A stretch of DNA of 64,000 nucleotides from 40-80 sp964503665 (GTDB taxonomy: Bacteria > Bacteroidota > Bacteroidia > Flavobacteriales_D > Crocinitomicaceae). Each line of letters begins with the position of its first letter. The stretch's first letter is position 1. The position numbers were made by a program, and so were the translations under genes. The stretch lies in assembly GCA_964503665.1 (NCBI GenBank), contig CAZDAR010000002.1:1-64000 (forward strand), read 5' to 3'. Positions 60,479-64,000 of this stretch are shown piece after piece. The notes beneath the pieces are model-generated. The model saw only the letters and a list, made by a program, of their open reading frames with translations, did no database searches and was not told where the DNA came from.

Positions 60479-61207
60479 ATGAAAAACACACTAATTATTC
60501 TCTGTATATTCCTTGGAAGTTTCGTTTTTGGACAGAAAGCCGAGGTAGATACGTTTAACTTAATTCTGAGTGATCCTTTTGGTGGCTCTCAGGATGGAGG
60601 ATTATACTTTCCGATCATTCAAACTGGAAATAATCAAATTGATGCACAAATCAATACCGATTTAAAAATGCGTTTCACAGATACGGAACCTTCAACGGAA
60701 TCTCTTGGTGTAACACTTGACAGATGGGGAGGAAGCCAATTGGTTGAACTAGACTTTGGTGTAACCTACAATCAAAACGGAATTCTGTCATTTTATATCA
60801 ACTCAACAGGATGTGACGGTAATTGTTATTCTGGTACGGACTATTTTAATTATTCTACAGTTAGCGGAAAGTACCTAGAGTTTTCAGATATTATCGACCT
60901 AACAGAAGAATTTAAATCATTCGTAAACAAAGATAAAGCAGTACAGTTTGTACAGCAGAAAGCAGGATTAAAAGATAAAATAATTGCTGCAGAGATGGAG
61001 TTTGACCAAGAAGAATACGACTACTTAATGAGCGAAATTGAGAATTGTGAAGGCGATGTCTACTTTCAATCATTTATACTTTACCCAGATGCATTGGAAA
61101 TTTTTAATGAATGTGATTTTCCATCTGCCATCGCTTATTTTTCACCAGATATCACATTGAAATACTCAATATCAGATATCCAGAAATTTTTGAAAGTTAA
61201 AATGTAA
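60479..61207 (+). CDS. Exported protein of unknown function (DUF3298-like at best)
   Basis: 242 residues with a signal peptide (to VFGQ, about residue 19). The mature part is beta-rich, with two cysteine-containing loops (GCDGNCYSG and ENCEGDV) that could form disulfides. The C-terminal phrase SAIAYFSPDITLKYSISDI recalls the closing strands of DUF3298-like periplasmic proteins, but I am not certain. It is a single gene, with 91 bases to the next one. Confidence 0.55.
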   Translation: MKNTLIILCIFLGSFVFGQKAEVDTFNLILSDPFGGSQDGGLYFPIIQTGNNQIDAQINTDLKMRFTDTEPSTESLGVTLDRWGGSQLVELDFGVTYNQNGILSFYINSTGCDGNCYSGTDYFNYSTVSGKYLEFSDIIDLTEEFKSFVNKDKAVQFVQQKAGLKDKIIAAEMEFDQEEYDYLMSEIENCEGDVYFQSFILYPDALEIFNECDFPSAIAYFSPDITLKYSISDIQKFLKVKM

Positions 61208-61298
61208 TTAATCATTTTTGGATTGTTAGAATATATAATTGCAGAGAAATCTGTATATTTATAAACGGCAATTTAAATGAAGGTTATCAAAACTACGA

Positions 61299-61649
61299 AT
61301 GGATAAATTGAAGAAGGAAGAGTTAACTTGGGATGAATTCATGAAAGTTGATATGAGAGTAGGAACTGTTATATCAGCCGAAGAATTTAAGGAAGTAAAA
61401 AAACCAGCTTACAAAATGGTCATTGATTTTGGTGAATTGGGAAAAAAGAAAACGTCTGCTCAACTAACAAATCTATATAAGCCAGAGGATATAATTGGTA
61501 AGCAAGTTATTGCAGTAATTAATTTTCCTCCGAAACAAATCGCTAATTTCATGAGTGAGTGCCTTGTTTTAGGAGCTGTTGGAGAGAATAAAGAAGTGAC
61601 GTTAATTGAACCTGAAAGAAATAGTAAAAATGGAACTAAAATCGCATAA
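61299..61649 (+). CDS. csaA: tRNA-binding domain protein (CsaA-like)
   Basis: 116 residues, one OB-fold tRNA-binding (EMAP II/Myf) domain. Phrases seen: MKVDMRVGTVISAEEFKE, YKMVIDFGELGKKKTSAQLTNLY, IIGKQVIAVINFPPKQI and CLVLGAVGENKEVTLI. Bacillus CsaA is a homodimeric chaperone with tRNA-like binding; a similar role is inferred. The length agrees with the family. The following small membrane protein starts three bases after its stop, so they are likely co-transcribed. Confidence 0.85.
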   Translation: MDKLKKEELTWDEFMKVDMRVGTVISAEEFKEVKKPAYKMVIDFGELGKKKTSAQLTNLYKPEDIIGKQVIAVINFPPKQIANFMSECLVLGAVGENKEVTLIEPERNSKNGTKIA

Positions 61650-61652
61650 ATC

Positions 61653-61817
61653 ATGACTTATCCTCTCATTACAATAGGCTTGACAGCTGCATTAATTCTT
61701 GCTCTTCTCTATCTTTTTCTTATCAAAAAAGATATTAAAATGGTGAAATCCGTTTTATTTATAGGCGTATTTTTTATCGGTATCTGGCTGGCTTTTTACT
61801 ATTTTCTATTAAGATAA
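61653..61817 (+). CDS. Small membrane protein (54 residues)
   Basis: ATG at 61653, stop at 61815-61817. It has two hydrophobic helices (about 5-24 and 33-51) joined by a basic turn (KKDIKMVK). The start lies three bases after the csaA stop. The dense membrane pattern and tight spacing support a real gene. No family is known to me. Confidence 0.5.
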   Translation: MTYPLITIGLTAALILALLYLFLIKKDIKMVKSVLFIGVFFIGIWLAFYYFLLR

Positions 61818-61877
61818 AAGCGATCTATTGCTCGATTTATTTCATCAAAGATGTATCACCGTTAAACAGAAAAAATT

Positions 61878-62375
61878 ATGGAAAATGAAAATTATGAACT
61901 AACACCGGCTAAATATTTAAAAATCAACACTGTTATACATTTAGCATTAATATCAGGAGTTGCTCTCTTTTCAGTAATTGCATTTGGATTAATTGAAAGT
62001 CGTGAATTGAGATGGAATGATACTGGTGACATCTTCTTTTTTATTGTTCCTATTGCTGCAATTTTAGGTATAGTAGCAGGTAATATTCTTTATAAAAAAG
62101 GGCTGGAAAGCTTAATAGATAAGAATACCCTAAAAGAAAAATTAACGGGTTTTCAAACAGCTTTAATTATTAAGTATGCCTTTTTAGAAGGACCTTCTTT
62201 AATAGGTGTTGTTGCGTTTTTTAATACTGGAAATTTACTTTACTTATTGATTTCTGGTGTACTAATCATCTACTTTTTCTTCCAGAGACCATCCAAAGAG
62301 AAGATAATGAATGACTTAGAATTGAGTGGTGCATTAAAAGATCAATTTAACGAACAAGATAAAGCGGTTCAATAA
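61878..62375 (+). CDS. Integral membrane protein, unknown function
   Basis: 165 residues with four hydrophobic segments (about 20-40, 52-72, 93-112 and 119-138) and a polar C-terminal tail (SKEKIMNDLELSGALKDQFNEQDK). It resembles small uncharacterised Bacteroidota membrane proteins. No functional motif was seen. It lies on the same strand, 60 bases after the previous small membrane gene, and could belong to the same transcript. Confidence 0.6.
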   Translation: MENENYELTPAKYLKINTVIHLALISGVALFSVIAFGLIESRELRWNDTGDIFFFIVPIAAILGIVAGNILYKKGLESLIDKNTLKEKLTGFQTALIIKYAFLEGPSLIGVVAFFNTGNLLYLLISGVLIIYFFFQRPSKEKIMNDLELSGALKDQFNEQDKAVQ

Positions 62376-62435
62376 TAACGTGTTTTGCAACTATTCGGTT
62401 ATCTTAGCGGTCTATTAAGTTAGAAAACCAAAAGT

Positions 62436-62905
62436 ATGAATACACCATTCTAAAATGCATTGTCTTTTTAACAGCACTAGTTATATCTATGTCTCAACTT
62501 CAGGCGCAATTAACTGTTGCACCTTATAACAATGGTGTGTGAGTTAACGGAGCGGGGTCCAATTTAACAACATTTATTCAGCATAATTTAATTGGAGCAG
62601 GAGTAAAAATCTCCAATATTACTTTTGTTGGAGCTAATCGACAAATGAGTGGATTTAATACTGTCAATACAGTTTTATATACTGACCAGAATATGGTTAA
62701 AGCAATTCTTGAATTTGACTTTGTTCCAGATGGCTCCACTGTGAACTTTAACTATATCTTCGGTTCTGAAAAATATCCTGAATTTTGTATTGGAGGAAGT
62801 TTTGATTTAACAGCCAATCCTTCTGGAGGAACATCTCTTTACACCTATGCTTGGGACAACGGAGAAGAGTTTGAAGGACATACGTTTTTCCATTTAGCAC
62901 GATAA
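62436..62905 (+). pseudogene. Broken choice-of-anchor L surface-protein gene
   Basis: The ATG at 62436 runs into a stop after five codons (MNTPF). Another frame carries on with a signal-like segment (IVFLTALVISMSQ), then QLTVAPYNNGV and an in-frame TGA at 62540. It resumes VNGAGSNLTTFIQHNLIG and AILEFDFVPDGSTVNFNYIFGSEKYPEF, the hallmark of choice-of-anchor L domains. The rest is a short WDNG-type (SprB/PKD-like) repeat and a stop at 62905. At least two disabling changes and large truncation are visible. Intact relatives are large surface proteins exported by T9SS. This is a decaying remnant. Confidence 0.7.
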
Positions 62906-63045
62906 GTCAGGATTGCTATCGTATAATTTTAGAGAGTTATACAGTACTGTTTACTTTGTGGAAATTTAGAACATAAAAAGCTTGGAACATATTTTGCTCC
63001 TACCCAAAAAATTCTTGTATTTTTACATTCTAAAGTAACATAATT

Positions 63046-64000
63046 ATGAAAAAAATGAAATATCTATTTGGAACTGTTCTCCTTTTGATGATGACGTTGT
63101 CCTCTTTTACATTTGGTCAAGATTTGGCTGATGGAATTTATGCTAAGTTCACGACGAATCGTGGGGAAATTCTGGTTAAACTATACGCCGATGAGGTACC
63201 GATGACCGTTGCTAACTTTGTTGGTTTATCAGAAGGAAACTTTGTGATAGGCGATAAAAAATTTGACAAACCTTTTTATGATGGATTAAAATTCCACCGT
63301 GTGATTAGTAAAGCAAATGGCGATCAAGGTGATTTCATGATTCAAGGTGGCGATCCTGAAGGAACAGGAGCGGGTGGACCAGGTTATAGTTTTCCTGATG
63401 AATTTGTAGATACGATAAGACATAATTCACCAGGTTATCTTTCGATGGCAAACTCAGGACCTTCGACAAATGGATCGCAATTTTTTATTACGATCGTTCC
63501 TACTCCTTGGTTGGACGGGAAGCATACTATTTTTGGAAAAGTTATTAAAGGTCAAGAGATTGTCAACACAACGTTAGCAAATGACGTTATTGAGAAGTTA
63601 GAGATTGTTCGAATAGGTAAAAAATACATTAAAGCCAATTGGGATGCGACGAAGAAATTCAATGAGAAATATGCATCTTTTAAAAAGGCTGAAGACGAAG
63701 AATTAGCTCGTCTTGAGAAAATTGGAGCGATGAGCAAAGATGATTACAAAAAGTATTCTTATGAGCAAGCGTTGAAATTGTATCCAAAAGCAAAACAGAC
63801 GGAAAGTGGACTTTCATATGTTATTTTGAATGAAGGAACAGGTGCTAAAGTTCAAGCGGGAAATCAATTGAAAGTGCATTACACAGGGAAGTTTCTAGAT
63901 GGTAAAGTGTTCGATTCTTCAATTCCTCGTGGAGAACCTATGGAATTTACTTACAAAACACAATCCATGATTCCAGGTTTTGAAGAAGGTTTATCCTTAT
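63046..64000 (+). CDS. Exported cyclophilin-FKBP fusion peptidyl-prolyl isomerase (partial)
   Basis: Open frame from the ATG at 63046 to the right edge (over 318 codons). A signal peptide (to FGQ, about residue 25) is followed by a cyclophilin domain (about 30-190) with FHRVI, FMIQGGDPEGTGAGGPGYSF, SMANSGPSTNGSQFFIT and HTIFGKV. A charged helical linker (about 200-240, KKFNEKYASFKKAEDEE) leads to the start of an FKBP domain (LKVHYTGKFLDGKVFDSS, FTYKTQSMIPGFEEGL) that is cut by the window. It probably helps fold envelope or T9SS proteins in the periplasm. The fusion of the two isomerase classes occurs in Bacteroidota, from memory. Confidence 0.9.
   Translation, partial: MKKMKYLFGTVLLLMMTLSSFTFGQDLADGIYAKFTTNRGEILVKLYADEVPMTVANFVGLSEGNFVIGDKKFDKPFYDGLKFHRVISKANGDQGDFMIQGGDPEGTGAGGPGYSFPDEFVDTIRHNSPGYLSMANSGPSTNGSQFFITIVPTPWLDGKHTIFGKVIKGQEIVNTTLANDVIEKLEIVRIGKKYIKANWDATKKFNEKYASFKKAEDEELARLEKIGAMSKDDYKKYSYEQALKLYPKAKQTESGLSYVILNEGTGAKVQAGNQLKVHYTGKFLDGKVFDSSIPRGEPMEFTYKTQSMIPGFEEGLSL

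Noticed and set aside
1..64000. Search for tRNA, rRNA, CRISPR, phage and toxin-antitoxin or defence genes
   Set aside because: No cloverleaf-like tRNA, ribosomal RNA sequence, repeat-spacer array, phage structural gene or recognised defence gene was seen by eye. This is not a computed search.

Overview
This window looks like chromosome of a low-GC marine or freshwater Bacteroidota bacterium, most likely Flavobacteriales and perhaps the Crocinitomicaceae (Fluviicola-like). Several secreted proteins end in type IX secretion (T9SS) type A sorting domains. Promoters fit the Bacteroidota -33 TTTG / -7 TAnnTTTG consensus, Shine-Dalgarno sites are scarce, a class A RNase P RNA is present, and succinate dehydrogenase is the one-membrane-subunit type. 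The family placement is inference. The sequence is a draft assembly: a 100-N gap lies inside gpmI.

Layout. 0-2.3 kb: an insertion-sequence end with a cut transposase gene, a decayed fragment, and a two-domain T9SS ice-binding protein. 2.5-6.4 kb: acyltransferase, a DUF389 membrane protein whose two parts are joined only by a -1 frameshift at an A AAA AAG heptamer, a lipoprotein and TspO. 6.7-10.3 kb: a secreted metzincin protease, a small exported protein and a triple DUF2249 protein. 10.4-13.9 kb: kynurenine-pathway operon (kynU, kmo and a translationally coupled outer-membrane protein). 14-20.9 kb: DNA polymerase III delta', then surE-(membrane protein)-lpxB-spoIID-like, an OmpA protein and a glutathione peroxidase whose divergent 5' ends overlap. 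21-26.8 kb: deoxynucleoside kinase, a RidA protein of the 2-aminomuconate deaminase type, a methyltransferase and a GH3 protein. 26.9-31.8 kb: one leftward operon of sensor kinase, gpmI, two small envelope proteins and dxs. 32-37.9 kb: carbonic anhydrase, small genes, rnpB, a CBS protein, nadK and an OmpA protein. 37.9-46.4 kb: mgtE, an M28 peptidase, GAPDH, rsmI and a glycosyltransferase. 46.5-52.1 kb: sdhCAB and a T9SS PA-domain protein. 52.2-58.7 kb: glycosyltransferase, Gfo/Idh oxidoreductase, AsmA-like giant, porin-like barrel and an S4 RNA-binding protein. 58.7-64 kb: a looser region with at least three gene remnants (a T9SS sorting-domain tail, an FAD monooxygenase N-terminus and a choice-of-anchor L protein) among small membrane proteins, ending in a cyclophilin-FKBP fusion cut by the window edge.

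How it fits together. Much of the window is housekeeping: central carbon and respiration (gpmI, GAPDH, SDH), isoprenoids (dxs), lipid A (lpxB), NADP supply (nadK) and translation-related enzymes. The accessory layer is envelope and secretion: T9SS cargo, OmpA proteins, an AsmA-like protein and glycosyltransferases. I found no CRISPR array, tRNA, rRNA, prophage, recognisable defence island or convincing new multi-gene system. The items most worth a second look are the DUF389 frameshift site, the kynurenine operon with its coupled outer-membrane protein, the overlapping divergent gpx/ompA starts, the long extra loop in SdhC, the charged helical tail on the AsmA-like protein, and the cluster of decaying surface-protein genes near the right end.
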